A stretch of DNA of 64,000 bases from NCBI GenBank assembly GCA_016716335.1, contig JADJWN010000003.1, positions 1 through 64,000 on the forward strand. The letters are read 5' to 3'. Numbering within the stretch: the first letter of the stretch is position 1; every line of letters begins with the position of its first letter. The stretch comes from Saprospiraceae bacterium (lineage in GTDB: Bacteria > Bacteroidota > Bacteroidia > Chitinophagales > Saprospiraceae). The notes under the pieces were generated by a model. That model worked only from the letters and a program-made list of their open reading frames with translations, was not told where the DNA came from and ran no database searches. Below, in pieces: positions 8,400 through 16,767 of this stretch. Both the position numbers and the translations under genes were made by a program.

Positions 8400-10805
8400 T
8401 CACCACTCCAGCCTGTAACTCAGCACCGGCACAAGACCTAACTGGGGTTGCATCTGATAGCTGTACAGATACATATCAAAATAATTGAATCCGTCATTCA
8501 ACCTGTTCAACACATTCTGAATGTCCAAAGACCACCGGTGCGTAAAGTGACTTCCTTCTCTTTGACGAAAATAGACTATTCTCAAATCGAGTCTTTGATA
8601 GGACTGCAATCTCCCGGTCAAAGGGGATTCCACATCAAAGATATTGTCCGGGTATCGGTTCCATTTCAGAACTTCATCTGCAGGTAAGAGTGCCGGCTGC
8701 CTTTGTCCTCCTCTGAAGTGCCATGCCGCAGAAAGCATAAAATTCCTTATTTTGTCTTCTTTACGCTTTCTTTTCTCATAGGTCAGCATTGCATTAAAGA
8801 TTTGCCCGAAATTGTATCTGGAATCAAAATATGATCCGCCACCATCCAGCTGATAGGCACTTCTGAAAATAGTGGCATTTCCCGCACCGGATAAGGATTG
8901 ATCCGTCCACTGAATTTTTTTCATTATATAAGTTTCAAATCCATAACTCCTGGCATTGGCAGAATAATTGAAAAGCGGATACAATCTCAATTTTCTTGTA
9001 TAAAAACCTCCCAATTCTCCATTAAAATCGTGAAGATGTACCACCTCCGGTGGAAAAAACGTGTAACTGAGATTATCAAAGCCGGTGAAATAATGGTAAA
9101 ATACCTGGGTAAGAAATTGAAAATTCCATTGATTCCAAAAATATTTCAACTGGACATTATGACCCCGCACATCATATAATCCCCTTTGATATTCAAACAA
9201 ATAATTTTCAATATGATCTCTTGCTCTTGACCTTCTGTATTTAAGTTCCAGGCCTGAAGCTTTTCCGGTAGTATAACTCAAATTCAGGTAAGGCTCGGGA
9301 ATATCCCGCAAAGCAATGACACTGTTGAATGTGTTCGGACCAATGTTGTAAGTGGTGGCAATTCCTGCATCGATTTTGAATTTATCACTGATCGTCTGCA
9401 TATAACTCAGATACGGATACAGCATCACGTTATCATGATCATTAAAATATGAATATTTGTTTGTTGGAAGAGATAATGAGACCACATCTTCTTCAAAAAT
9501 TGAATTAAAGCTGTAATTAGTCCTCAATCCGATGGTCCAGCTGCTTTTTTCATCTGAAAGGCTGACAGCATTGTGGGTGGAAATCAGGTTTTCTTTTCTT
9601 TCTGAATAAAATGTAAAGGGTAAAAACGACAGTAAAGCATCATACTTTTCATCAGTTGCCTCATCTCTCACTGATTTTCTGGCAGATACAGCGATAGTAT
9701 TGATTATAGACAGCTCACCTTTCTGATACATATGCTGAAACCCGCCGATAGCCAGATTATTGGTAAATCTGATATTCTGAAAATCCTTAAACCGGCTCAC
9801 CTCACTGATATCCGTGACAGCTTTAAACACATTACTGCTTTTACCAAGCACGCCGAATACCCGGATACTTCTGTGATTGTCCTGATAGATTTCCGCATTG
9901 AGAGCAAGGTCCTGATATCCGATTTTTTCATTGCCAAAATCTACGCCCAGATTACTGAGCAATCCGGTAAAACTATAGCGGTATGCAGCATATACATTTT
10001 TGAAAAAGCGGGAATCTTTGTTTTTATTGTTAAAATTCAACCCGGATTCCAGACCGATAAAATTGATATCCACAAAAGATCGGATGCGTGGTGCCATCTT
10101 CATATCCGATACCCCTGATAATACATTGGCATAGGAAATATCGGCAGGATTGGCTTCAAAATGGTAGTAATCCAGAATGGATCCACTCAGAGCATTCACT
10201 CCGCCTGCATTGGCTGTGGCCTCATCGGAAGCTGTACCGGCATTGCTCAGATGGTTGGGGTTGACAATATCCACGCCATATAGCTGCCATCGGGTATATT
10301 CCGGAGGCATCCCTCTGAATACGATGCCATTGGCACCATCATTGTCTGTACTGAATCCCGGATAGCGCAGCAATACTCTGGATGGATCCTGAAAGGATGC
10401 CGGCATCACCTTGTACTGCTGCTGTGTCATGGTGAGATCGCCGGATTTGTAGGGATTTTCGGTGATTTCAATGGGAGTACCTAAATAAAAATATTCATTG
10501 ACCTCCATCAGGAACAGTAAATCTGCCATATCCGTATTTCCTGCTTCAACAGGCAACTTTATGGAATGATAGCCCGGAAAATCCACCTGTAATATATAGT
10601 CTCCGGCGTTAATTCTATCCAATCGGAAAAAACCTTGATTATCCGTTACATTGCCGGCTTTGATTTTGCCATTTTGTGTAAGATAGACGGTAGCCGGATA
10701 AAGTGAATTTCCGGAATTTTTATCTCTTACATTCCCTGATATCTCCACTTGAGAGAAGGTATTAATAGCGAATGCACAAATAATTATCAATAAAAATAAT
10801 CTCAT
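8400..10805 (-). CDS. TonB-dependent receptor-like outer-membrane protein
   Basis: 801 residues. A signal peptide (about 1-18) is followed by a carboxypeptidase-regulatory-like beta-sandwich (about 19-100: VEISGNVRDKNSGNSLYPAT). A plug-like region follows (about 110-240, with GIVFRGMPPEYTRWQLYGVD), then a long barrel of aromatic-rich strands ending SYRLEW. This is the standard Bacteroidota arrangement for energised uptake or export of a ligand across the outer membrane. No SusD partner is next to it. Its start codon overlaps the stop of the upstream membrane-protein gene by 4 nt (ATGA), tying it to the SatD/DUF3307 operon. The ligand is unknown, and the lack of a SusD gene argues against a standard glycan locus. 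Confidence 0.85.
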   Translation of the reverse strand: MRLFLLIIICAFAINTFSQVEISGNVRDKNSGNSLYPATVYLTQNGKIKAGNVTDNQGFFRLDRINAGDYILQVDFPGYHSIKLPVEAGNTDMADLLFLMEVNEYFYLGTPIEITENPYKSGDLTMTQQQYKVMPASFQDPSRVLLRYPGFSTDNDGANGIVFRGMPPEYTRWQLYGVDIVNPNHLSNAGTASDEATANAGGVNALSGSILDYYHFEANPADISYANVLSGVSDMKMAPRIRSFVDINFIGLESGLNFNNKNKDSRFFKNVYAAYRYSFTGLLSNLGVDFGNEKIGYQDLALNAEIYQDNHRSIRVFGVLGKSSNVFKAVTDISEVSRFKDFQNIRFTNNLAIGGFQHMYQKGELSIINTIAVSARKSVRDEATDEKYDALLSFLPFTFYSERKENLISTHNAVSLSDEKSSWTIGLRTNYSFNSIFEEDVVSLSLPTNKYSYFNDHDNVMLYPYLSYMQTISDKFKIDAGIATTYNIGPNTFNSVIALRDIPEPYLNLSYTTGKASGLELKYRRSRARDHIENYLFEYQRGLYDVRGHNVQLKYFWNQWNFQFLTQVFYHYFTGFDNLSYTFFPPEVVHLHDFNGELGGFYTRKLRLYPLFNYSANARSYGFETYIMKKIQWTDQSLSGAGNATIFRSAYQLDGGGSYFDSRYNFGQIFNAMLTYEKRKRKEDKIRNFMLSAAWHFRGGQRQPALLPADEVLKWNRYPDNIFDVESPLTGRLQSYQRLDLRIVYFRQREGSHFTHRWSLDIQNVLNRLNDGFNYFDMYLYSYQMQPQLGLVPVLSYRLEW

Positions 10806-11164
10806 ATTTTTGAATTAATAACGCAAAGTGTAACTACAAGAGCAGTAATCATCGCTACGCCAAAACTTATTAAAGTGCCTAATAAAATATATTCTGTAAG
10901 TTTACGATCTTTTGATTCTCTGAGATCACCAAACCGAAATACTGATTTTGCTGTAAGTAAAAAACCCACTGCTTCCCATCTTCCTGCTACTATAAAAATG
11001 AAAACAAAGATTCTTTCCAAAATCCCGATATATTTTCCTGCATTTTCCAGTGAATCATCACTCCTGTCACCAATCTGTTGTGCCCAGGGGCTTATCACTT
11101 TTGAAATCATTACTGAAGCCGGAAGTGTAAGAAAAATAATTCCTGCCAGATAAATCCAGATCAT
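10802..11164 (-). CDS. C-terminal half of a DUF3307-type membrane protein
   Basis: 120 residues with three hydrophobic segments, at about 1-20, 48-70 and 92-115. The stretch GKYIGILERIFVFIFIVAGR followed by WEAVGFLLTAKSVFRFGD matches what I know of the C-terminal part of full-length (about 240 residue) DUF3307 proteins. The preceding gene supplies exactly the N-terminal half and overlaps it by ATGA. One extra A in the AAA before the overlap would fuse the two into SLEKMIWIY. Either this is one gene with a missing base or a genuine split into two subunits. It is an inner-membrane protein of unknown function. Confidence 0.7.
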   Translation of the reverse strand: MIWIYLAGIIFLTLPASVMISKVISPWAQQIGDRSDDSLENAGKYIGILERIFVFIFIVAGRWEAVGFLLTAKSVFRFGDLRESKDRKLTEYILLGTLISFGVAMITALVVTLCVINSKI

Positions 11165-11535
11165 TTCTCCAAACTAACCAAATAATGCAGGATAAATTTG
11201 CCCCTCTCCAAAATTGCTGCAAGCAACCAGATCGAAACGACATGTAATGCCTGATCTATGAAAAACCACGTAGTTTTAAGTTTTTCTTTCTGGAACATCA
11301 GCTTCGTCAAATCTATCAAATAATGTACTGGAATTAACAACAAAGGAACCATCCAATATTCATAATTCCGGATAAATAAAGCTGCAAGGACCCCATGAAT
11401 CAATACATGAATATAAAGGTATTTACTTCTGAATTTATTTATTTCTTTATGCAAAACCCATGCATCCGGCTGGAGGATGAAATCACCAATCAAGTGTGCT
11501 GTCAATAAAGGTATAAATAAGTCCTGCGGCATCAA
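11161..11535 (-). CDS. DUF3307 domain protein, N-terminal half
   Basis: 124 residues with the DUF3307 hallmark start LLTAHLIGDFILQPDAWVLH and a conserved HVLIHGVLAA helix. Three or four membrane segments are visible. The family is regularly found next to SatD in Bacteroidota, and here the satD-like stop overlaps this start by 4 nt. The protein ends LVSLEK where other members continue into another 110 residues, which are encoded in the next frame (10802-11164). Biochemical role unknown. Confidence 0.8.
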   Translation of the reverse strand: MMPQDLFIPLLTAHLIGDFILQPDAWVLHKEINKFRSKYLYIHVLIHGVLAALFIRNYEYWMVPLLLIPVHYLIDLTKLMFQKEKLKTTWFFIDQALHVVSIWLLAAILERGKFILHYLVSLEK

Positions 11536-12146
11536 TGGGATTTTATCGCAGTTTTAAAAAATTGGTTTAAATCCATAATCATTTCATAACCTGCCCGTTG
11601 CAATCGTTTACTTACAGCGGATTGTTCAATTTTCAAAATTTGTGCAATCTCGCTGATATTTTTATCCGGGTTTTCAATCATCATTTTTACGGCCTCAGAT
11701 GAAGCAGGAGTCCAATTATCCATAAATCCCTTGCCTGCAAGCTTGAACATCAGGTTTAGTATATGATCAATTTTCTCATTTCCACTATCAATATTTATGG
11801 TAACTTTATTTTGCTTCAAGCTTCCCAGTCCTCTGCCAGATCTTACATACGCAGAGCCATTGGATTCAGTGATTCGTTCAGCTTTATAAGATTTCTCGCC
11901 TATTCCAATACTCACTCTGACATCAAGACCTTTGTATTTTTTAATTGCAGATTTAATATGAACCGCCACCAGAAATGCATTTTCCACATCCGGGAGCTCC
12001 AATTGAAACTCATCACCACGATAAATTTCCCAGTTTACAGGATATACTCCATACCGGTTTAGTACACTTTTTAATTCCCCCAACCACAACTCAGGGCTTG
12101 TTTCTCCTGAGTGAACTATATCTCCGGTAATAACTGCCACATTCAT
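11532..12146 (-). CDS. SatD-family protein with C-terminal HTH
   Basis: 204 residues from the ATG at 12146 (MNVAVITGDIV). A longer frame begins at 12179, but a good -7 promoter element lies inside that extension, so the shorter start is preferred. Residues 1-140 match the SatD domain (AVITGDIVHSGE.., YRGDEFQLELPD, VSIGIGEKSYK), a nucleotide-cyclase-like fold. Residues about 160-195 form a helix-turn-helix (NISEIAQILKIEQSAVSKRL). The protein is probably a regulator sensing a nucleotide. It heads an overlapping operon with DUF3307 halves and a TonB receptor. Inverted repeats just upstream of its promoter make autoregulation likely. Confidence 0.8.
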   Translation of the reverse strand: MNVAVITGDIVHSGETSPELWLGELKSVLNRYGVYPVNWEIYRGDEFQLELPDVENAFLVAVHIKSAIKKYKGLDVRVSIGIGEKSYKAERITESNGSAYVRSGRGLGSLKQNKVTINIDSGNEKIDHILNLMFKLAGKGFMDNWTPASSEAVKMMIENPDKNISEIAQILKIEQSAVSKRLQRAGYEMIMDLNQFFKTAIKSH

Positions 12147-12165
12147 CATATTGATGATTTTTTCA

Positions 12166-12173
12166 CAAATATA
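12166..12173 (-). promoter_or_regulatory. Bacteroidota -7 promoter element for satD operon
   Basis: TATATTTG on the minus strand matches the Bacteroidota sigma-A -7 consensus TAnnTTTG exactly. It lies about 20 nt upstream of the preferred start at 12146 and inside the longer reading frame, which supports the shorter start. Confidence 0.55.
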
Positions 12174-12177
12174 CATC

Positions 12178-12253
12178 ATTCCATTAATATGGAATATTTT
12201 TTATTATTCCTTAATTATGGCATACAAGTAATTATTCCTTAAAAAAGGAATAA
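12178..12253. promoter_or_regulatory. Cluster of ATTCC/GGAAT inverted repeats (candidate SatD operator)
   Basis: Three related elements lie upstream of the satD -7 box. They are: a 7-bp inverted repeat ATTCCAT-TAAT-ATGGAAT at 12178-12195, next to the -7 box; ATTATTCCTTAA at 12203-12214; and the same 12-mer at 12231-12242. The last is part of a perfect 9-bp inverted repeat TTATTCCTT-AAAA-AAGGAATAA (12232-12253). The two 12-mers are 28 nt apart. The first operator would sit between -7 and -33, a repressor position. Confidence 0.5.
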
Positions 12254-12342
12254 AATGCAGAAGTAAAAGAAAAACCAAACCCAACTGCCATTCAATATCA
12301 AATACCCAAAACCTTACATTATCATCCATAAATGATTAACCA

Positions 12343-13398
12343 TTAATCCAATCCCAATATTCTCTTCAGCAAGACCTCATCCACCTCTGCTCCGGCAAAA
12401 TCATCAAAGGCCCTTTGGGTCACCTCGATGATGTGTCCCTGTATGAAAGGCGCACCTTCACGGGCTCCCTGCTCCTGCGACTTGATGCAGCACTCCCACT
12501 CCATCACTGCCCAGCCATCATATCCGTATTGAGACAGCTTGCTGAATACGGCACCGAAGTCCACCTGTCCATCACCCGGAGATCTGAATCTGCCTGCCCG
12601 GTCTTTCCAGTCCTGATAGCCACCATAGACACCGCACTTGCCCGTAGGATTGAATTCGGCATCCTTCACATGAAAGGCACGGATGCGCTCATGATAAAAG
12701 TCAATGTATTGCAGATAGTCCAATTGCTGTAAGATGAAGTGGCTCGGATCATAGAGCAGACAGGCACGGGGATGATGATTGACCTTATCCAGAAACATTT
12801 CATAACTCACTCCATCATGCAGGTCTTCGCCGGGGTGTACTTCAAAGGCAACATCTACGCCGCATTCCTCAAAATGATCAAGTATAGGCAGCCAGCGATC
12901 TGCAAGCTCCCGGAAGCCCATCTCTACCAGTCCGGGCGGTCGTTGCGGCCAGGGGTTCATAGTATGCCAGAGGAGTGCACCGGAAAAAGTAGGATGGGCT
13001 TTCAATCCCAGATTTCGGCTGGCAGAGCCGCCGTTCTTCACCTGTTGGATTGCCCATTGTGTCCTATCTTTGGGTTTGCCTTTCAGATGGTCAGGCGCAA
13101 AGGCGTCAAACATCAGGTCATAGGCAGGATGCACAGCTACCAGTTGCCCCTGCAGATGCGTACTCAGCTCTGTGATTTCCAGGCCATAACTCTGGATTTT
13201 ACCTTTGAGCTCGTCACAATAGGTTTTGCTCTCTGCAGCCAGATCGAGATCTATAAGCCTTTTTTCCCAGGTGGGTATCTGAATGCCTTTGTATCCGAGA
13301 GATGCCGCCCAGGCACAGATACTGTCCAGACTGTTGTAAGGATGTACATCACCCATAAACTGGGCTAAGAATATTCCGGGTCCTTTGATGGTTTTCAT
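12343..13398 (-). CDS. Sugar phosphate isomerase/epimerase (xylose isomerase-like TIM barrel)
   Basis: 351 residues, full length, no signal peptide. The start MKTIKGPGIFLAQFMGD and the barrel strands with acidic metal ligands (AFEVHPGED, LLYDPSHF, FHVKDAEF, AVMEWEC) are those of the xylose isomerase-like family that epimerises or isomerises keto-sugars, inositols or their phosphates with a divalent metal. The PGDGQVDFGAVFSKL segment near the end is typical. It stands alone between the satD promoter and a terminator, so context gives no substrate. It may cooperate with the GMC sugar-oxidation genes further right, which include a second TIM-barrel protein. Confidence 0.85.
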   Translation of the reverse strand: MKTIKGPGIFLAQFMGDVHPYNSLDSICAWAASLGYKGIQIPTWEKRLIDLDLAAESKTYCDELKGKIQSYGLEITELSTHLQGQLVAVHPAYDLMFDAFAPDHLKGKPKDRTQWAIQQVKNGGSASRNLGLKAHPTFSGALLWHTMNPWPQRPPGLVEMGFRELADRWLPILDHFEECGVDVAFEVHPGEDLHDGVSYEMFLDKVNHHPRACLLYDPSHFILQQLDYLQYIDFYHERIRAFHVKDAEFNPTGKCGVYGGYQDWKDRAGRFRSPGDGQVDFGAVFSKLSQYGYDGWAVMEWECCIKSQEQGAREGAPFIQGHIIEVTQRAFDDFAGAEVDEVLLKRILGLD

Positions 13399-13480
13399 AT
13401 GTTATAGCGTTGTGTCGATAAAAGTACAAACCTAAAAAAACTGGACTAACAAACCAATAATAAATGGTATGCATCAAAAG

Positions 13481-13515
13481 AAAAAAGGCCGGAGTATCCT
13501 GAGATTCCGGCCTTT
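13481..13515 (-). terminator. Terminator of the BNR-repeat protein gene
   Basis: On the minus strand, the stem GGCCGGAA / CTCCGGCC (7-8 bp, loop about 11 nt) is preceded by AAA and followed by six T. It lies 34 nt beyond the stop at 13549. Confidence 0.8.
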
Positions 13516-13548
13516 ACCATCCTGTTCAATTATAGCGAAGACAAAATG

Positions 13549-16500
13549 TTATTCATCCTTAAATACTTTCAGGGTCAGGGCTTCCACTTTACTCCTGTAT
13601 TCTGCCCAATCTTTGGCAAAAAATGCATTGACTGCATTATTGACTTCTTCCGTTTTTAATCTTGCTTTTTCAAAGGCAAACTGAGCATTCTGTCCGGGTG
13701 CTTCCCATGATGAGCTGATATACTGGCCGGCCCCTCTCAATATACTGTTCAACTCATCGGGATTGCGTTGTATGCCTTTCTGATTTTCAGAGGCCATAAA
13801 CAATTCCGACAGGCTATCTATGGCGGTGTTCAGATTTTTATGCAATCCTTTGATTTCCTTTTTAATACTATCCGGTTGATTGGCCAGCAATTTCTCTACA
13901 ATCTCCATGCTCTTTTTGGCATCCTGCAACTTATCGAAGGAACGGGTAGCCGTCTCTGCCAGGCTGTTGAGTTGCAGCTGCATTTCTCTTATTTTCTGTC
14001 TGTCCTGGGCGGATACCGCAGACCTTGGGTCCTGAAGTACGTTTACCATAATTGAGTCCCTGAATTTATCCAGTTCAAAGACCATCTTATACTTTCCGGG
14101 AAGTACGGCAGGTCCGCCCGGAGGATCATCATCTTCCTTTGCTTCTCTTCTTGAAGGATATCTCACCCCGTTGGTTTCCAGTCCCCATCTGATTTTGTTC
14201 AGGCCGTCTTCTATATTTCTGGAAAAGTTTCGCACCATATTGCCATCCATATCATACACGCTGACTTTCACTTTGGGTTTTTTCTCCGATTTTTCTGCCT
14301 TATCGTCTTCCTTCTTTGGAGCAGGTTTTTTCCATACATTGGCTGATATCTGGGAGAAAAACTTATTATCACCTATAAACTCATTTTGTGCATTGAATCT
14401 TATTCCGTCATAGGATCTCATACTGACCTGTACGGCATCCGGTGATTCAAAGACCTTAAAATCGGAGTTCAGAATGGCCTCTCCGTTTTGAGCTATGGCT
14501 CTCAAGGGTCTGATATCATCGAGTATCCAGAATGCCCGTCCGAAAGTACCCAATACCAGATCGTGCTCTTTGGGATGTATCTTCATATCATTCACCTGTA
14601 CCTGAGGAAAACCTTTATTCCAGTGTTTCCAGCTGTTTCCCTTATCAAAGGATACATACAGCCCTGCATCTGTGCCTAAAAAGAGCAGATTGGGCTCCAC
14701 AGGATCCTGTACTATGCTCAGTACAAAAGAGTTGATTTTGCTGTCATCGGCAATTCTCCTCCAGGTCTTACCATAATCGGTGGTATGATAAGCATAGGCC
14801 GCATAATCGTTTCTTCTGTAATTATTGGCAACCACAAAGGCTTCGCCCTCGTTTTTGGCAGACACTTCAATCTGTGGTATCCAGCTGCCCAATGGCAATC
14901 CTTTGAGATTCTTATTGAGATTGGTCCAGTTTTTACCTCCATCAGTGGTCAATTGCAGATTGCCATCATCGGTACCCACCCAGATTACATTTTTATTCAA
15001 AGGACTGGGAGCGATAGCCAGAATCGTGGTATGATTTTCAGCATTGGTGGCATCCATGGTCAGTCCACCACTTTTATCGGCTTTCTGTTTTTCGGGATCA
15101 TTGGTAGTCAGATCAGGAGATATGATTTTCCAGGATACCCCGCAATCTTCAGAGTAATGCACAAACTGGCTCCCGTAATATACACCGCAATCTTTGAAAG
15201 GATCCTGCGCTATGGCAGCATTCCAGTTGAATCTCAGCTCTACCTTGGGATCCGGATGATTGGGTTTGATAAATCGGGTTTTGCCGGTGACCCTGTCATA
15301 GAAGCCTAAATTTCCACCCTGAGACATAGCATAGCCATAACGGCTGTCCTTTGGATAAGGTACCACATCAAATCCATCTCCAAAATACAATTCCTGAAAG
15401 TCATAATTACGTATGCCGCCTTGCTTCAGTACTGCTGACGGACCTACCCAGGAACCATTGTCCTGCATACCTCCATAGACATTGTATGGGAAGTCATTAT
15501 CTATATTGACATGGTAAAATTGTCCCACAGGTATATTGCCCGCAAAGCTCCAGCTTTCGCCCCTATCCCGTGAAATATTCAAGCCCCCGTCATTACCATC
15601 TATGATATAATTTGGATTGGTGGGATGTATCCAGAAAGCATGATGATCAGGGTGTACGGCATTGCCATAATCGGCTATCTGCCTGAACGTCTTACCACCA
15701 TCTTCACTCAGTGAAACATAGGTATATATATTGTAAATCCGGTTTTCATTCAAGGGATCCACATATAATTCTGAATAATAAAAGGGTCTGTCCCCGATAT
15801 TTTTGGTGGAAACCAGTGACCATTTGCGTCCGCCGTCCGTGCTTTTGTACAAACCATTTTCCTTAGCTTCCACCAGAGCATACAGGATATTGGGCCGGCT
15901 CGGAGCTATGGCTACACCGATTCTGCCGAGGTCACCTTTGGGCAATCCATCTTCTGAAGTGATGCGGGTCCATGTTTCACCGGCATCATAACTGATATGC
16001 AAACCGGAGCCTTTGCCACCGGAATTGAAAAACCAGGGTTCTCTCTTATGTTCCCACATGGCCGCAATCAGTTTATTGGGATTGGTGGGATCGGTAATCA
16101 TATCTGCCGCACCTGTCAGATCGTTGACATACAGTACCTTGCGCCAGGTCTTGCCACCATCTGTGGTTTTAAACACTCCTCTGTCTTCATTAGGACCCCA
16201 GGGGCTGCCCAATGCAGCTACAAAGACGATGTCCGGGTTATCCCTGTGGATGATGATTCTGTGGATGGTCCTGGTCTTTTCCAGACCCATTCTCTTCCAG
16301 CTTTTACCGCCGTCCAGACTTTTATAGATGCCATTTCCTGTATTCAATGAATTTCTGGGATTACCTTCTCCGGTGCCTACCCATATCTCTGAAGGATTTT
16401 TTTGATTGACTTTTACTGCACCGATAGCCTGGGTGGGCTGGTCATCAAAAATGGGCTTCCAGCTTGTTCCTCCGGTTTCACTCAACCACAACCCGCCTGA

Positions 16501-16683
16501 TGCTGAGCCTGCAAAAATTCTGTCAGGATTGGATAAATCCACATCTATCGCCGGGATACGACCACTCATACCGGCAGGGCCAATATTGCGGAATTTCATG
16601 GATTCGAAGTTCTTAAGATCAAATTGGGCCGGTAATGAAAGATTTACTACCAGAGACAAGACAAAAACAACGAGGTAGCGCAT
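13549..16683 (-). CDS. Sortilin/BNR-repeat (VPS10-like) secreted protein
   Basis: 1044 residues from the ATG at 16683, chosen because it opens a signal peptide (MRYLVVFVLSLVVNLSLPAQ); the longer frame adds 22 odd residues. Residues about 30-750 hold many Asp-box repeats of the form S.DGG.TW (LSETGGTSWKP, KSLDGGKSWKR, KTTDGGKTWRK, LTTDGGKNWTN). These form a beta-propeller of the WD40/YVTN/BNR-like glycosyl-hydrolase class. A charged Lys/Asp/Glu linker and a helical C-terminal region (about 900-1040) follow. There is no T9SS domain. Such proteins are very common in Bacteroidota, usually annotated as glycosyl hydrolase, but no catalytic residues are evident and many are binding proteins. Confidence 0.85.
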   Translation of the reverse strand: MRYLVVFVLSLVVNLSLPAQFDLKNFESMKFRNIGPAGMSGRIPAIDVDLSNPDRIFAGSASGGLWLSETGGTSWKPIFDDQPTQAIGAVKVNQKNPSEIWVGTGEGNPRNSLNTGNGIYKSLDGGKSWKRMGLEKTRTIHRIIIHRDNPDIVFVAALGSPWGPNEDRGVFKTTDGGKTWRKVLYVNDLTGAADMITDPTNPNKLIAAMWEHKREPWFFNSGGKGSGLHISYDAGETWTRITSEDGLPKGDLGRIGVAIAPSRPNILYALVEAKENGLYKSTDGGRKWSLVSTKNIGDRPFYYSELYVDPLNENRIYNIYTYVSLSEDGGKTFRQIADYGNAVHPDHHAFWIHPTNPNYIIDGNDGGLNISRDRGESWSFAGNIPVGQFYHVNIDNDFPYNVYGGMQDNGSWVGPSAVLKQGGIRNYDFQELYFGDGFDVVPYPKDSRYGYAMSQGGNLGFYDRVTGKTRFIKPNHPDPKVELRFNWNAAIAQDPFKDCGVYYGSQFVHYSEDCGVSWKIISPDLTTNDPEKQKADKSGGLTMDATNAENHTTILAIAPSPLNKNVIWVGTDDGNLQLTTDGGKNWTNLNKNLKGLPLGSWIPQIEVSAKNEGEAFVVANNYRRNDYAAYAYHTTDYGKTWRRIADDSKINSFVLSIVQDPVEPNLLFLGTDAGLYVSFDKGNSWKHWNKGFPQVQVNDMKIHPKEHDLVLGTFGRAFWILDDIRPLRAIAQNGEAILNSDFKVFESPDAVQVSMRSYDGIRFNAQNEFIGDNKFFSQISANVWKKPAPKKEDDKAEKSEKKPKVKVSVYDMDGNMVRNFSRNIEDGLNKIRWGLETNGVRYPSRREAKEDDDPPGGPAVLPGKYKMVFELDKFRDSIMVNVLQDPRSAVSAQDRQKIREMQLQLNSLAETATRSFDKLQDAKKSMEIVEKLLANQPDSIKKEIKGLHKNLNTAIDSLSELFMASENQKGIQRNPDELNSILRGAGQYISSSWEAPGQNAQFAFEKARLKTEEVNNAVNAFFAKDWAEYRSKVEALTLKVFKDE

Positions 16684-16767
16684 ATTAATGAACAGGTAAT
16701 GATATGAAATAAAATGATATAAACCGATGGGTAAAAAAATATACAGCAATGGACAAACTAACTCCCG

